A program made the translations under genes and the position numbers. Of a DNA stretch of 64,000 bases, positions 53,299 through 61,969 are shown piece after piece. Location of the stretch: positions 248,001-312,000 of the forward strand of contig NZ_JHBW01000065.1 in the NCBI RefSeq assembly GCF_001273845.1, given 5' to 3'. How positions within the stretch are numbered: position 1 is the stretch's first letter; the number at the start of each line of letters is the position of its first letter. The notes beneath the pieces were generated by a model. It did not search any database. It had not been told where the DNA came from and saw only the letters and a list, made by a program, of their open reading frames with translations. The DNA is from Leucobacter musarum subsp. musarum. Its GTDB lineage: Bacteria > Actinomycetota > Actinomycetes > Actinomycetales > Microbacteriaceae.

Positions 53299-55350
53299 GT
53301 GGAATCCAACGTTGACGACACCACCACCCCTGCTGCGGCCGACGCCGCAGCACCGACCGAGACGGCGCCGCCGCGTCGACGTGCCTCGCGCCGCGTGAGC
53401 GCCGCCGCAGGCGCTGCGGTCGCGAGCGAGCCGGCTGTTGCCGAAGCACCCGCCGCGGCGGCTGAGTCCGCTGCGGCTCCGGCGGCTGAGGCTGCTGCGG
53501 CTCCGGCCGAGGCTGCTGAGGCGCCGAAGAAGCGCGCGACGCGCAGCCGGAAGAAGGTTGAGGCTCCTGCAGCTGACGCCGAGGTAGCCACCGACGCACC
53601 TGCGGCAGAGGCGCCGGCGGCCGAGGCTGCCGAGGCACCGAAGAAGCGCGCGACGCGCAGCCGCAAGAAGGTAGAGGCTCCTGCAGCCGACGCCGCGACA
53701 GAGGCTCCCGCGGTAGACGCCGCTGCTGCCGACACGGCTGAAGCGGAAGCGCCTGAGGCGCCGGCGAAGCGCACGCGCAGCCGCCGCGCGTCGGCCGCAA
53801 CCGCGGCTCCGCAAGCGGCCGAGTCTGCCGAAGCCGAGGGTGCTGTGACGCCCGCCGCTGAGCAGCCCGCCGCCGATGCTCCGGCAGAATCGGCTGGAGA
53901 AGCCGCCGAGCAGACAGAAGCCGGAGAGAGCGAGCGCCCCAGCCGCAACCGTCGCGGCCGTGGACGTGGTCAGAAGAATGACGCCGAGGGTGCGGAATCG
54001 ACCGAAGCCGCCGCTGACGACGACAACGAGACCCGTCAGAACGGCAAGGGCCAGGGCGGCAACAGCCAGAATGCGCAGCGCCAGAACGGCCAGAACCAGA
54101 ATGGCCAGGGTCAGAACGGACCCAAGGACGACAAGGGCGGCGACAACTCGAACCGTTCCAGCCGTACCCGTCAGCGCGACCGCAAGCGCCGCGGTCAGGG
54201 CGACGATCTCGAGCCCGAGATCACCGAAGACGACGTACTGCTGCCGATCGCAGGCATTCTCGACGTGCTCGACAACTACGCGTTCGTGCGCACGAGCGGG
54301 TACCTTCCCGGCACCAGCGACGTGTACGTATCGCTTGGCCAGGTGAAGAAGTACGGCTTGCGCCGCGGCGATGCCGTGGTCGGCGCGATTCGTCAGCCCG
54401 GCGCCAACGACGGTGCGAGCCGTCAGAAGTACAACGCGATCGTCAAGATCGATACGATCAACGGTCGTCCGGTCGACGAGCAGCAGCAGCGCGCAGACAT
54501 CGCGGAGCTGACGCCCATCTACCCGCAGGAGCGCCTGCGCTTCGAGACTGCGCAGTCGGGCGTGCTCGGCCGCGCGATCGATCTCGTGGCTCCCGCAGGA
54601 CTCGGCCAGCGCACCGCGCTCGTACTCCCGGCGGGTGCCGATGGCACCGCACTCCTCGGCGAACTCGCCGAGGCGGTCAGCACCAACCGACCCGATGCGC
54701 ACCTCTTGCTCGTGCTCGCCAATGCGCAGCCCGAAGAAGTGACACGTCTGCAGCGCTCCGTGCGCGGTGAAGTAGTCGCGGCCACCTTTGACCGCAGCGC
54801 TGAAGACCAGGCCACGATCGCGGAGCTCGCGATCGACCGTGCGAAGCGTCTCGTGGAGCTCGGGCACGATGTCGTCGTGCTCGTCGACTCGCTCAACCGC
54901 TTTGCTCGCGCGTACGCTCAGGCGCAGCATGCGCAGAGCCGTCCGGGGCTCGAAGAGATCGACGAGTTCGCGCTCGCTCAGATCAAGCGCTTGCTCTCGG
55001 CCGCCCGCAACGTCGAGAATGGCGGGTCGCTGACGGTCGTGGCCACCGTGCAGACGAAGACGGGTCTGTCCGCAGACAAGTTCCTGCTGCGCGAGGTGCT
55101 CGCCGTCGTCAACAGCGAAGTGCGCATCGTAAAGGCGATCCCGGGCCTTGCGGCCGAGGTTGATTTCGCTGCCTCGCGCACGCGCCAGGCAGAATCGGTG
55201 CTCGGCGCCGACGAAGCCGGTGTGCTTGCGCGCCTCCGTGCCGAGCTGACGCAGGAGGGCGCGCAGGATCGCCTGCGCGAACGCCTGGCTGCGAGCGCCT
55301 CGAATGCGGCGCTGCTCGTCGAGCTGCAGCGTTCCGGCACACTGTCCTAG
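53299..55350 (+). CDS. rho: Rho-type transcription termination factor with degenerate ATPase motifs
   Basis: A 683-residue Rho homologue at the usual thrB-rho-prfA locus. GTG 53299 has AAGGAAG just upstream. Residues 1-300 are low-complexity Ala/Glu/Lys/Arg, with a 21-residue direct repeat (73-94 and 111-132) and a Gln/Asn/Gly-rich tail; no Rho_N domain is seen. The RNA-binding domain (about 310-400, GILDVLDNYAFVRTSGYLPG, VYVSLGQVKKYGLRRGD) is intact. The RecA-like domain keeps the fold (GEVVAATFDRSAEDQATIAELAIDRAKRL; VDSLNRFARAY). However, Walker A PPKAGKT is PAGADGT (444-450), DER with the catalytic Glu is NAQ (475-477), and Q- and R-loop motifs are missing. ATP hydrolysis is therefore doubtful. 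Confidence 0.88.
   Translation: MESNVDDTTTPAAADAAAPTETAPPRRRASRRVSAAAGAAVASEPAVAEAPAAAAESAAAPAAEAAAAPAEAAEAPKKRATRSRKKVEAPAADAEVATDAPAAEAPAAEAAEAPKKRATRSRKKVEAPAADAATEAPAVDAAAADTAEAEAPEAPAKRTRSRRASAATAAPQAAESAEAEGAVTPAAEQPAADAPAESAGEAAEQTEAGESERPSRNRRGRGRGQKNDAEGAESTEAAADDDNETRQNGKGQGGNSQNAQRQNGQNQNGQGQNGPKDDKGGDNSNRSSRTRQRDRKRRGQGDDLEPEITEDDVLLPIAGILDVLDNYAFVRTSGYLPGTSDVYVSLGQVKKYGLRRGDAVVGAIRQPGANDGASRQKYNAIVKIDTINGRPVDEQQQRADIAELTPIYPQERLRFETAQSGVLGRAIDLVAPAGLGQRTALVLPAGADGTALLGELAEAVSTNRPDAHLLLVLANAQPEEVTRLQRSVRGEVVAATFDRSAEDQATIAELAIDRAKRLVELGHDVVVLVDSLNRFARAYAQAQHAQSRPGLEEIDEFALAQIKRLLSAARNVENGGSLTVVATVQTKTGLSADKFLLREVLAVVNSEVRIVKAIPGLAAEVDFAASRTRQAESVLGADEAGVLARLRAELTQEGAQDRLRERLAASASNAALLVELQRSGTLS
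53518..53694 (+). repeat. Two 63-base direct repeats in the rho N-terminal region
   Basis: Copies at 53518-53580 and 53632-53694 encode near-identical 21-residue units containing EAPKKRATRSRKKVE, separated by 51 bases. A shorter, diverged unit (EAPAKRTRSRR) follows at about 53758. They form basic patches in a disordered acidic/Ala-rich region. Confidence 0.85.
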
Positions 55351-55356
55351 TGCACC

Positions 55357-55390
55357 TGAGCCCGCCCTGGAATCCTCCGGGGCGGGCTCA
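55357..55390 (+). terminator. Hairpin terminator after rho
   Basis: TGAGCCCGCCC (55357-55367) and GGGCGGGCTCA (55380-55390) form a perfect 11-bp stem with a 12-base loop, seven bases after the rho stop. No T-run. Confidence 0.75.
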
Positions 55391-55459
55391 GCCATTGCCG
55401 GATCCCGGCGGTAGATTGGGGCGCGACGACGTCGCGGCTGCGAGAGGTGAGGAAAGAAC

Positions 55460-56533
55460 ATGTTCGAACAGGTCGAAGGGCTGATCGCCGAGCACGCGAA
55501 GCTGCAAGACGAGCTGGCCGATCCCGCGTTGCACGCCGACGCGTCGCGTGCGAAAAAGGTCAACCGCCGCTATGCCGAGCTCAGCAAGATCAAGGCTGCG
55601 TCCGAGCACTGGCAGCAGGTGGGCGACGACCTCGAAGCTGCTCGCGAGCTCGCCAAAGAAGACGAGGCATTCGCCGAAGAGATCCCTGCGCTTGAGACCG
55701 CACTTGCCGAAGCGCAGGAGCGCGTGCGGCGTCTGCTGATCCCGCGCGACCCCGATGATGCGCGTGACGTGATTCTCGAGATCAAGGGTGGTGAAGGCGG
55801 TGCGGAGTCCGCGCTGTTTGGTGCCGACCTGCTGCGCATGTACATGCACTACGCCGAGTCGAAGGGGTGGAAGACCGAGCTCCTCGAGAAAGACGAGAGC
55901 GATCTGGGCGGCTACAAGAACGTGCAGGTGGCGATCAAGGCGAACCCGTCGGATCCGTCGCAGGGCGCGTGGGCGCACCTCAAGTACGAGGGCGGCGTGC
56001 ACCGGGTGCAGCGCGTGCCCGTGACCGAGTCGCAGGGGCGCATTCACACGTCGACGACCGGCGTGCTGGTGTACCCCGAGGTTGACGAGCCCGAAGAAGT
56101 CGAGATCAACCAGAACGATCTCAAGATCGATGTGTACCGGTCGTCGGGCCCCGGTGGTCAGTCGGTGAACACGACCGACTCCGCCGTGCGCATCACCCAC
56201 TTGCCGACCGGAATCGTGGTCGCGATGCAGAACGAGAAGAGCCAGCTGCAGAACCGTGAAGCGGCAATGCGCGTGCTGCGCGCCCGTATTCTCGCGAAGC
56301 AGCAGGAAGAGGTCGCTGCCGAGGCGAGCGCCCACCGTTCGAGCCAGATCCGCACCATGGACCGTTCGGAGCGCATCCGCACCTACAACTTCCCTGAGAA
56401 CCGCATCGCCGATCACCGCACCGGCTACAAGGCCTACAACCTCGACCAGGTCATGAACGGTGCGCTCGACGCCGTGATCGAATCGTGCATTCGCATGGAC
56501 GAAGAGGCGCGACTGGCCGACCTCGGCCAGTAG
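55460..56533 (+). CDS. prfA: Peptide chain release factor 1
   Basis: A 357-residue release factor that reads UAA and UAG. The codon-recognition tripeptide is P187-V-T189 in [15 protein letters not shown], and the peptidyl-tRNA hydrolysis motif is G232-G-Q234 in [35 protein letters not shown] and the C-terminal [18 protein letters not shown] are also typical. Its integrity, and the use of TAG as the stop for many genes here, argue that in-frame TAG codons are read as stops. It follows rho after a terminator; the usual rpmE between rho and prfA is absent, and prmC lies about 4 kb away. Confidence 0.97.
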   Translation: MFEQVEGLIAEHAKLQDELADPALHADASRAKKVNRRYAELSKIKAASEHWQQVGDDLEAARELAKEDEAFAEEIPALETALAEAQERVRRLLIPRDPDDARDVILEIKGGEGGAESALFGADLLRMYMHYAESKGWKTELLEKDESDLGGYKNVQVAIKANPSDPSQGAWAHLKYEGGVHRVQRVPVTESQGRIHTSTTGVLVYPEVDEPEEVEINQNDLKIDVYRSSGPGGQSVNTTDSAVRITHLPTGIVVAMQNEKSQLQNREAAMRVLRARILAKQQEEVAAEASAHRSSQIRTMDRSERIRTYNFPENRIADHRTGYKAYNLDQVMNGALDAVIESCIRMDEEARLADLGQ

Positions 56534-56559
56534 GATCGTCGTGCCCACCCCGCACCCGC

Positions 56560-56565
56560 TACGCT
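56560..56565 (+). promoter_or_regulatory. -10 element of leaderless GNAT promoter
   Basis: TACGCT lies six bases before the ATG at 56572. Confidence 0.5.
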
Positions 56566-56571
56566 GAAGCC

Positions 56572-57111
56572 ATGTCCGATGCAGTGCAGCCCCTGGTGGG
56601 CCCCCTCGTTACCCTCCGCGGCCCGCAGGCGGCCGACCTCGAACCCCTGGTGGCAATCCTTGACGAACCCGAGGTGTCGCTGTGGTGGGTGGGCTACACC
56701 CCGCAGCGCGTGCAGGCCGAGTTCATCGATGCGGCAGATGTCACCCGAATCATCGAGGTCGACGGCCAGACGGCCGGCGCGATGTTCGTGCTGCGCGGCG
56801 ATGACCCGGAGTACCCGACGACCGTGATGCACCTGTTCATCGGCACGCGCTTCCGCGGGCGTCGCATCGGCGAGGAGGCGCTCGCGCTCGCGATTGGCGC
56901 CGAGTTCGCCGATGGGGTGACACGCGTCACTCTTGATCCGAATGTGAACAATGCGGGCGCGATTCGCAGCTATGAGCGGCTCGGCTTCCGCCGCATCGGG
57001 GTGCTGCGCGACTATCAGGTGCGTCCGGGCGGGCACCTGGAAGACGCCATGTTCCTGGACCTCACGCGCTCTGATTTCCCCGACGGCCCGCCGTTGCCGC
57101 AGCGTTCCTGA
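56572..57111 (+). CDS. GNAT-family N-acetyltransferase, AAC(6')-like
   Basis: A 179-residue acetyltransferase. The N-terminal half PLVTLRGPQAADLEPLVAIL resembles aminoglycoside 6'-acetyltransferases and RimJ-like enzymes. The CoA-binding region is HLFIGTRFRGRRIGEEALALAI and DPNVNNAGAIRSYERLGFRRIGVLRDYQ is the typical C-terminus. ATG 56572 was chosen as TACGCT lies six bases upstream. Drug modification is possible but not shown; many such proteins acetylate other amines. No promoter sharing with prfA is needed. Confidence 0.85.
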   Translation: MSDAVQPLVGPLVTLRGPQAADLEPLVAILDEPEVSLWWVGYTPQRVQAEFIDAADVTRIIEVDGQTAGAMFVLRGDDPEYPTTVMHLFIGTRFRGRRIGEEALALAIGAEFADGVTRVTLDPNVNNAGAIRSYERLGFRRIGVLRDYQVRPGGHLEDAMFLDLTRSDFPDGPPLPQRS

Positions 57112-57159
57112 GTCGCTCGCTGCGTCGCGTCGATGCACGATCAGGTGGGGTCGCGGCGG

Positions 57160-57165
57160 TAGCAT
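57160..57165 (+). promoter_or_regulatory. -10 element of leaderless MFS promoter
   Basis: TAGCAT lies six bases before the ATG at 57172. Confidence 0.5.
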
Positions 57166-57171
57166 GGCACC

Positions 57172-58563
57172 ATGCGTGCAACTCGACCAGTCCTCCCGTG
57201 GGTGGTCTGGGGAGTCGCAGCGATCTCGTATGCGGTCGCCGTCATCAATCGATCGTCGTTGTCGGCGCTCGGCCCGGCGGCGCAAGATCATTTCGGCATT
57301 GACGCCACCACGCTCTCGATCTTTCCGGTGATTCAGCTGCTCGTGTACGCGGGCCTGCAGATCCCGGTGGGGGTGCTCCTCGACCGCATTGGTGCGACCT
57401 CGATGATCTTGATCGGCGGAGCCTTGATGATCGCCGGTCAGGTCGCTATGGCGACGGTGCCCGAAGTGTCGCTCGCGATTCTCGCGCGCGTACTCGTCGG
57501 CGCCGGTGACGCGTGCACCTTCATCAGCGTGATGCGGATGCTGCCCGAGTGGTTCTCGTTGCGGCAGTTGCCGACGATCAGCCAGGTGACCGGCCTCATC
57601 GGGCAGGCGGGGCAACTCGTGTCGGTCGTGCCGCTGGCGATCCTCGTCGGCGCGACCGGGTGGATGAGCGGTTTCCTCGGGCTTGCCGCGCTCGCACTGC
57701 TCGTCGTGATCCTGGGGTGCGTAGTGCTGCGCAACGCCCCCGGAGACGCCACCCCGTTCGAGCGCGTGCTTCGGCGGCGCGGCCGAACGACGGAGAACGC
57801 GCAATCGTTCGCCGAAACTAACACGGCGGCGCTCAAAGCGATGCAACCGCCATCGACTGAGCTCATCCCGATCATCGCGGAGACGAAGCTGCCCGGTCTC
57901 GGATTCTGGAACCGCGCTCGCAAGCTACTCCGGCTGCCGGGAGTGCGTCTTGCCTACTGGTTGCACTTCGCGTCGCCGTTCGCGTCGAACGTCTTCCTGC
58001 TGCTGTGGGGCACCCCGTTTCTCGTTGGCGGGCTCGGTCTCGACCCTGCAGCGGCCCGCGGCCTGCTGAGTCTCACTGTGGTGTCGTCGATGGTGGCGAG
58101 CGTGGTGCTCGGGCCGTTGAGTTCACGGTTCATCGAGCGCCGTGTCTGGTTCAACCTGAGTATTACGGTGTTGATCGCGCTGGTCTGGACCGCAGTGATC
58201 CTGTGGCCCGGCGTGCCTCCGATGGCACTCATCATCGTGCTGCTCGTGGTCATCCCGCTCGGAGGGCCGGCCTCGATGATCTCGTTCGAGGTGTCGCGCT
58301 CGCACACGCCGCGCAGCTATTCGGGCTTCGGCACCGGACTCGTCAATACGGGCGGGTTCACGGCCTCACTGCTCGTGATTCTGCTGATCGGCCTCGTGCT
58401 CGACCTGCAGGGTGCCGGATCACCCGAGAATTACTCGCTGCACGCGTTCCAGGTGGCATTCGCCGTGCAGATCCCGTTCTGGCTCCTGGGCATCGTGATG
58501 GTGCTCATCGAGCAGCGACGCACCAAGGGGTGGATGGACGAGAACGGGCGCACGCTGCGCTGA
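57172..58563 (+). CDS. MFS transporter
   Basis: A 463-residue MFS protein with about twelve hydrophobic segments. The N-terminus (WVVWGVAAISYAVAVINRSSLSALGPAA) and LQIPVGVLLDRIGATSMILIGG (motif A variant) resemble the anion/cation-symporter and nitrate/organophosphate-like MFS groups. The ARVLVGAGDACTFISVMRM segment and a central loop with RRRGRTTENAQ follow. No neighbouring gene indicates the substrate. TAGCAT six bases before the ATG suggests a leaderless transcript. It converges on cysE. Confidence 0.85.
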   Translation: MRATRPVLPWVVWGVAAISYAVAVINRSSLSALGPAAQDHFGIDATTLSIFPVIQLLVYAGLQIPVGVLLDRIGATSMILIGGALMIAGQVAMATVPEVSLAILARVLVGAGDACTFISVMRMLPEWFSLRQLPTISQVTGLIGQAGQLVSVVPLAILVGATGWMSGFLGLAALALLVVILGCVVLRNAPGDATPFERVLRRRGRTTENAQSFAETNTAALKAMQPPSTELIPIIAETKLPGLGFWNRARKLLRLPGVRLAYWLHFASPFASNVFLLLWGTPFLVGGLGLDPAAARGLLSLTVVSSMVASVVLGPLSSRFIERRVWFNLSITVLIALVWTAVILWPGVPPMALIIVLLVVIPLGGPASMISFEVSRSHTPRSYSGFGTGLVNTGGFTASLLVILLIGLVLDLQGAGSPENYSLHAFQVAFAVQIPFWLLGIVMVLIEQRRTKGWMDENGRTLR

Positions 58564-58599
58564 GTCGATTCGAGACGGCTCGGCAAGGCGCCGCCGCGT

Positions 58600-59169
58600 T
58601 CAGATGACGTAGAAGTCAGCCATGTCGGGCTGCTCCATGATCGGCGCCCCGCGGCGCGGTCGACCCTGCGCGGGGATGCCGGTGAGCGTCGTCCACGGGG
58701 GAGCGGAGCGCACGACGACGGCGTTCGACCCGACAGCGCTGTCGTGGCCGAGCTCGATGTTGCCAAGAAGTTTTGCTCCGGCGCCGATGACGACGCGATC
58801 GCCGATGGTCGGGTGGCGTTTGCCGCGGTCGTGGCCGGTACCGCCGAGTGTGACCCCGTGGTAGATCAGCACGTCGTCGCCGACGACGGCGGTTTCGCCG
58901 ATGACCACGCCCATGCCGTGGTCGATGAAGAGGCGCCGCCCGATGGTGGCGCCCGGGTGAATCTCGATACCCGAGAAGAAGCGTGAGATCTGCGAGATCG
59001 CGCGCGGCAGAAACCTCAGACCGCGCTGCCAGAGGGTGTGTGAGACCCGGTGCCACCAGACGGCGTGGAGCCCCGAATACACGAAGAACACCTCCGCCGA
59101 ACCGCGCGCAGCGGGATCGTGCGCGCGGGCGGCGGAGATGTCTTCTCTGATGCGGGAGAACACGCTCAC
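58600..59169 (-). CDS. cysE: Serine O-acetyltransferase
   Basis: A 189-residue enzyme making O-acetylserine from serine and acetyl-CoA, the first step of cysteine synthesis. The short N-terminal helical part ([28 protein letters not shown]) is followed by a left-handed beta-helix of hexapeptide repeats ([43 protein letters not shown], quoted in part) with the catalytic His/Asp. Start GTG 59169 has GAAAG upstream. It follows cysK by 22 bases on the same strand, so the two form a cysK-cysE operon. Its C-terminal PDMADFYVI ends in Ile, as needed for docking in the CysK active site. Confidence 0.95.
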   Translation of the reverse strand: MSVFSRIREDISAARAHDPAARGSAEVFFVYSGLHAVWWHRVSHTLWQRGLRFLPRAISQISRFFSGIEIHPGATIGRRLFIDHGMGVVIGETAVVGDDVLIYHGVTLGGTGHDRGKRHPTIGDRVVIGAGAKLLGNIELGHDSAVGSNAVVVRSAPPWTTLTGIPAQGRPRRGAPIMEQPDMADFYVI

Positions 59170-59191
59170 TGCAGAACTTTCGGGATCGTGA

Positions 59192-60127
59192 CTAGGCGCC
59201 CAGATCCTCGAACAGCACGGTCGAGAAGTAGCGCTCGCCGAAGTCGGGGACGACGACCACGATCTTCTTACCCGCGTTCTCGGGGCGCTTTGCGACCTGC
59301 GTGGCGGCCCAGACGGCTGCGCCACCCGAGATACCTGCGAGGATGCCCTCTTCGGTGCCCAGGGCACGAGCCTTCGCGATGGAATCGGCGAGCGTGACGT
59401 CGATGACCTCGTCGTAGATCTCGCGATCGAGGATGTCGGGCACGAAGTTCGCGCCGAGACCCTGAATCTTGTGCGGGCCGGCCGTGCCCTCGGTGAGCAG
59501 CGGGGAGTCGATCGGCTCGACGGCGATGACCTGCACGCCGGGATTCTGCTCCTTGAGGTAGCCGCCGGCGCCGGTGATGGTGCCGCCGGTGCCGATGCCG
59601 GCGACGAAGATGTCGACGCTGCCGTCGGTGTCGTTCCAGATCTCGGGGCCCGTGGTGGCGCGGTGGATCGCGGGGTTCGCGGGGTTCGCGAACTGCTGTG
59701 CGAGAATCGCGCCTGGCGTGCTCTCCGCGATCTCCTGAGCCTTGGCGACGGCGCCCTTCATGCCGAGCGGGCCCTCGGTGAGTACGATCTCGGCACCGTA
59801 GGCGAGCAGCAGCTTGCGGCGCTCGATGCTCATCGTCTCGGGCATGGTGAGGATAACTCGGTAGCCGCGCGCCGCACCGACGAACGCGAGTGCGATGCCG
59901 GTGTTGCCGCTCGTGCCTTCGACGATGGTGCCGCCGGGCTGCAGAGCGCCCGACTGCTCAGCGGCGTCGATGATGGCGATGCCGATGCGATCCTTCACCG
60001 AGCCCGCGGGGTTGTAGAACTCGAGCTTCGCGAACACCTCTGCACCGGCCTCTTCCGTGACGCGGTTGAGGCGCACGAGGGGAGTGTTACCAAATGCCTG
60101 CGTGATGTTGTCGTAGGTCCGTGCCAT
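59192..60127 (-). CDS. cysK: Cysteine synthase A (O-acetylserine sulfhydrylase)
   Basis: A 311-residue PLP enzyme converting O-acetylserine and sulfide to cysteine. The PLP lysine is K45 in [23 protein letters not shown] binds substrate, [19 protein letters not shown] and [15 protein letters not shown] bind the phosphate, and [11 protein letters not shown] follows. Its partner cysE is immediately downstream. The promoter is unusually close to consensus (TATAAT, 60210-60215, minus strand), giving a leader of about 76 bases with a 6-bp dyad (60163-60185) and a strong AGGAGG site before the ATG. Ends in TAG. Confidence 0.97.
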   Translation of the reverse strand: MARTYDNITQAFGNTPLVRLNRVTEEAGAEVFAKLEFYNPAGSVKDRIGIAIIDAAEQSGALQPGGTIVEGTSGNTGIALAFVGAARGYRVILTMPETMSIERRKLLLAYGAEIVLTEGPLGMKGAVAKAQEIAESTPGAILAQQFANPANPAIHRATTGPEIWNDTDGSVDIFVAGIGTGGTITGAGGYLKEQNPGVQVIAVEPIDSPLLTEGTAGPHKIQGLGANFVPDILDREIYDEVIDVTLADSIAKARALGTEEGILAGISGGAAVWAATQVAKRPENAGKKIVVVVPDFGERYFSTVLFEDLGA

Positions 60128-60162
60128 GGTGCTGCATCCTCCTGAGGTCTGAGATGGGGTTC

Positions 60163-60215
60163 CTGCCGCATCGATGTTCCGGCAGCGAGACGCCCCGCGG
60201 CCACCTCAAATTATA
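60163..60215 (-). promoter_or_regulatory. cysK promoter and leader dyad
   Basis: On the minus strand TATAAT (60210-60215) is a perfect -10 in an A/T-rich pocket. Downstream in the leader, CTGCCG/CGGCAG (60163-60168 and 60180-60185) form a 6-bp dyad with an 11-base loop. No recognised sulfur riboswitch. Confidence 0.6.
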
Positions 60216-60313
60216 TCGATTCCTTATTCGAGTCGTTCGAGTGGGTTATGCAGTAAGTCGTGAGATGACAGGGGCGGCGCGTCGCAGGATGCCGATTCGA
60301 GAGTGCCGGTGAC

Positions 60314-61234
60314 GTGTGCGAGTCTGGGGGAGTGCAGCACACCCCAGCGACCGGCGGAGCCGGTACCCCGGTCTCCCTTCTCCTTGACGAGATTGGTGAA
60401 CAGCTCGTGGCGAGCGGCATCGTCGATGCGCGGGCAGACGCTGAACTGATCATCGGGCATGTGCTGGGTGTGACACGGGGGCGCGTCCAAGCGCTGGCGA
60501 TTCTGGCAGGTTCGGTCTCCGACGACGACGCGTCCCGCATGCGCGAGATCGCCGACGAACGCGCCCGGCGCGTGCCGCTGCAGCACCTCACCGGGCGGGC
60601 GCCCTTCCGCTCCATCGAGCTCTCGGTCGGCCCCGGTGTGTTCGTGCCCCGGCCCGAGACCGAGACGGTGGCCCAGTTCGCGATCGACGCCGCGAGGCGG
60701 GTGCCGGATCCCCAGCCCATCGTCGTGGATCTGTGCACGGGGAGCGGGGCGCTTGCCTTGTCGATCGCCCACGAAGTGCCGCGGGCGCGTGTCTGGGCGG
60801 TGGAGAAGAGCCGAGATGCGCACGCGTGGGCGCAGCGCAACGTCGACGAGTGGGGTGACGGCCGTGTCGCGCTGCTGCTGGGTGACGTGGAGCATCTCGA
60901 CGCGCTGCCCGAGCTCGCAGCGTTGCGCGGAAGGGTGCACGTGCTCGTCTCAAATCCGCCGTATGTGCCGAGCGGCATGGTTCCTCGCGACCCCGAAGTG
61001 CGCGACCACGACCCCGAGCTCGCGCTCTACAGCGGAGTCGACGGGCTCGACCTCATCAGGATCATCAGCCGCGCCGCACTTCGATGGGTGCTTCCGGGCG
61101 GATCCCTCGTGCTCGAGCATGCCGAGTTGCAGGGGCGGGCGATCCGGGAAGTACTCGCAGCCGATGGGTGGCAACAGACCGAAACCCACGTTGACCTCAC
61201 CGGGCGCGATCGCACGACGACAGCGATTCGCTGA
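60314..61234 (+). CDS. prmC: Peptide chain release factor N5-glutamine methyltransferase
   Basis: A 306-residue SAM-dependent enzyme that methylates the Gln of the GGQ motif in RF1 and RF2. The N-terminal helical domain holds DARADAELIIGHVLGV and FVPRPETE. The SAM site is IVVDLCTGSGALALSIA and the catalytic NPPY motif is in VSNPPYVPSGM, followed by EVRDHDPELALYSGVDGLD. The start is uncertain: GTG 60314 is used, and GTG 60332 is possible. It is separated from its substrate gene prfA by four genes, while it leads into the threonylcarbamoyl-AMP synthase gene as in many Actinobacteria. Confidence 0.93.
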   Translation: MCESGGVQHTPATGGAGTPVSLLLDEIGEQLVASGIVDARADAELIIGHVLGVTRGRVQALAILAGSVSDDDASRMREIADERARRVPLQHLTGRAPFRSIELSVGPGVFVPRPETETVAQFAIDAARRVPDPQPIVVDLCTGSGALALSIAHEVPRARVWAVEKSRDAHAWAQRNVDEWGDGRVALLLGDVEHLDALPELAALRGRVHVLVSNPPYVPSGMVPRDPEVRDHDPELALYSGVDGLDLIRIISRAALRWVLPGGSLVLEHAELQGRAIREVLAADGWQQTETHVDLTGRDRTTTAIR

Positions 61235-61288
61235 ACCTGTCGAAGGCGGTGACCGGAGAGCGCTCGGAATTCAACTCGTGCGCGGGAG

Positions 61289-61294
61289 TAGACT
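61289..61294 (+). promoter_or_regulatory. -10 element before the threonylcarbamoyl-AMP synthase gene
   Basis: TAGACT ends eight bases before the ATG at 61303. Confidence 0.45.
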
Positions 61295-61302
61295 GGCGCG
61301 TT

Positions 61303-61968
61303 ATGGCCGACGTCTTCGATTGCACCGACAACTCGCAACTGCTCGCGGGCACCCGTACCGCTCGGCAAGCGATCGGGCGCGGCGAGCTCATCGTGATGCC
61401 GACCGATACCGTGTACGGTGTCGCGGCTGACGCGTTCAGCCCGGAGGCAGTGCAGCGTTTGCTCGATGCGAAGGGCCGAGGGCGGCAATCGCCGCCGCCC
61501 GTGCTGATTCCGAACACCGACACCCTCGCAGCACTCGCCGCAGAGGTCGTCGCCCCCGTTCACGCGCTCGCGGAGGCATTCTGGCCCGGTGCGCTCACCA
61601 TCATCACGCGCGCCAATCCGCTGCTCAGCTGGGACCTGGGGGAGACGGGCGGCACGGTCGCCCTGCGCATTCCCGACCAGCCGCTCGCCATTGAATTGCT
61701 GCGCGAAACGGGGCCGCTCGCGGTCTCGTCGGCGAACCTGACGGGCGAGCCCGCAGCCCGCACCGCCGCCGCCGCGCAAGACATGCTCGGCGATGCGATC
61801 GCCGTGTACCTCGAAGCCGGCGAATCGGGAGCCGATGGGGTCGCCTCCACGATCGTCGACGCGACCGGCTTGACGGAAGCCGGCGGAGAGATTCGAATTC
61901 TGCGTCAGGGAGGCGTGTCGCGCGAGGCCATCGCGGAACTGCTGCCGCAGGTCGTTTTCGGGGAGTGA
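61303..61968 (+). CDS. tsaC: L-threonylcarbamoyladenylate synthase (Sua5/YrdC/TsaC family)
   Basis: A 221-residue YrdC-fold enzyme that makes threonylcarbamoyl-AMP for t6A37 of tRNA. Typical elements are RQAIGRGELIVMPTDTVYGVAADAF, LLDAKGRGRQSPPPVLIP with the KxR motif, FWPGALTIITRAN, VALRIPDQPLAIELL and GPLAVSSANLTGEPAA. It lacks the C-terminal Sua5 domain, so it is the short form. ATG 61303 follows TAGACT by eight bases. Between prmC and the WecA-like gene; its TGA is one base before the next ATG. Confidence 0.94.
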   Translation: MADVFDCTDNSQLLAGTRTARQAIGRGELIVMPTDTVYGVAADAFSPEAVQRLLDAKGRGRQSPPPVLIPNTDTLAALAAEVVAPVHALAEAFWPGALTIITRANPLLSWDLGETGGTVALRIPDQPLAIELLRETGPLAVSSANLTGEPAARTAAAAQDMLGDAIAVYLEAGESGADGVASTIVDATGLTEAGGEIRILRQGGVSREAIAELLPQVVFGE

Positions 61969-61969
61969 C

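Noticed and set aside
53167-55563. 798-codon open frame antisense to rho
   Set aside because: High-GC coding DNA leaves long antisense frames open. The translation is low-complexity, lacks motifs, and mirrors the rho codons.
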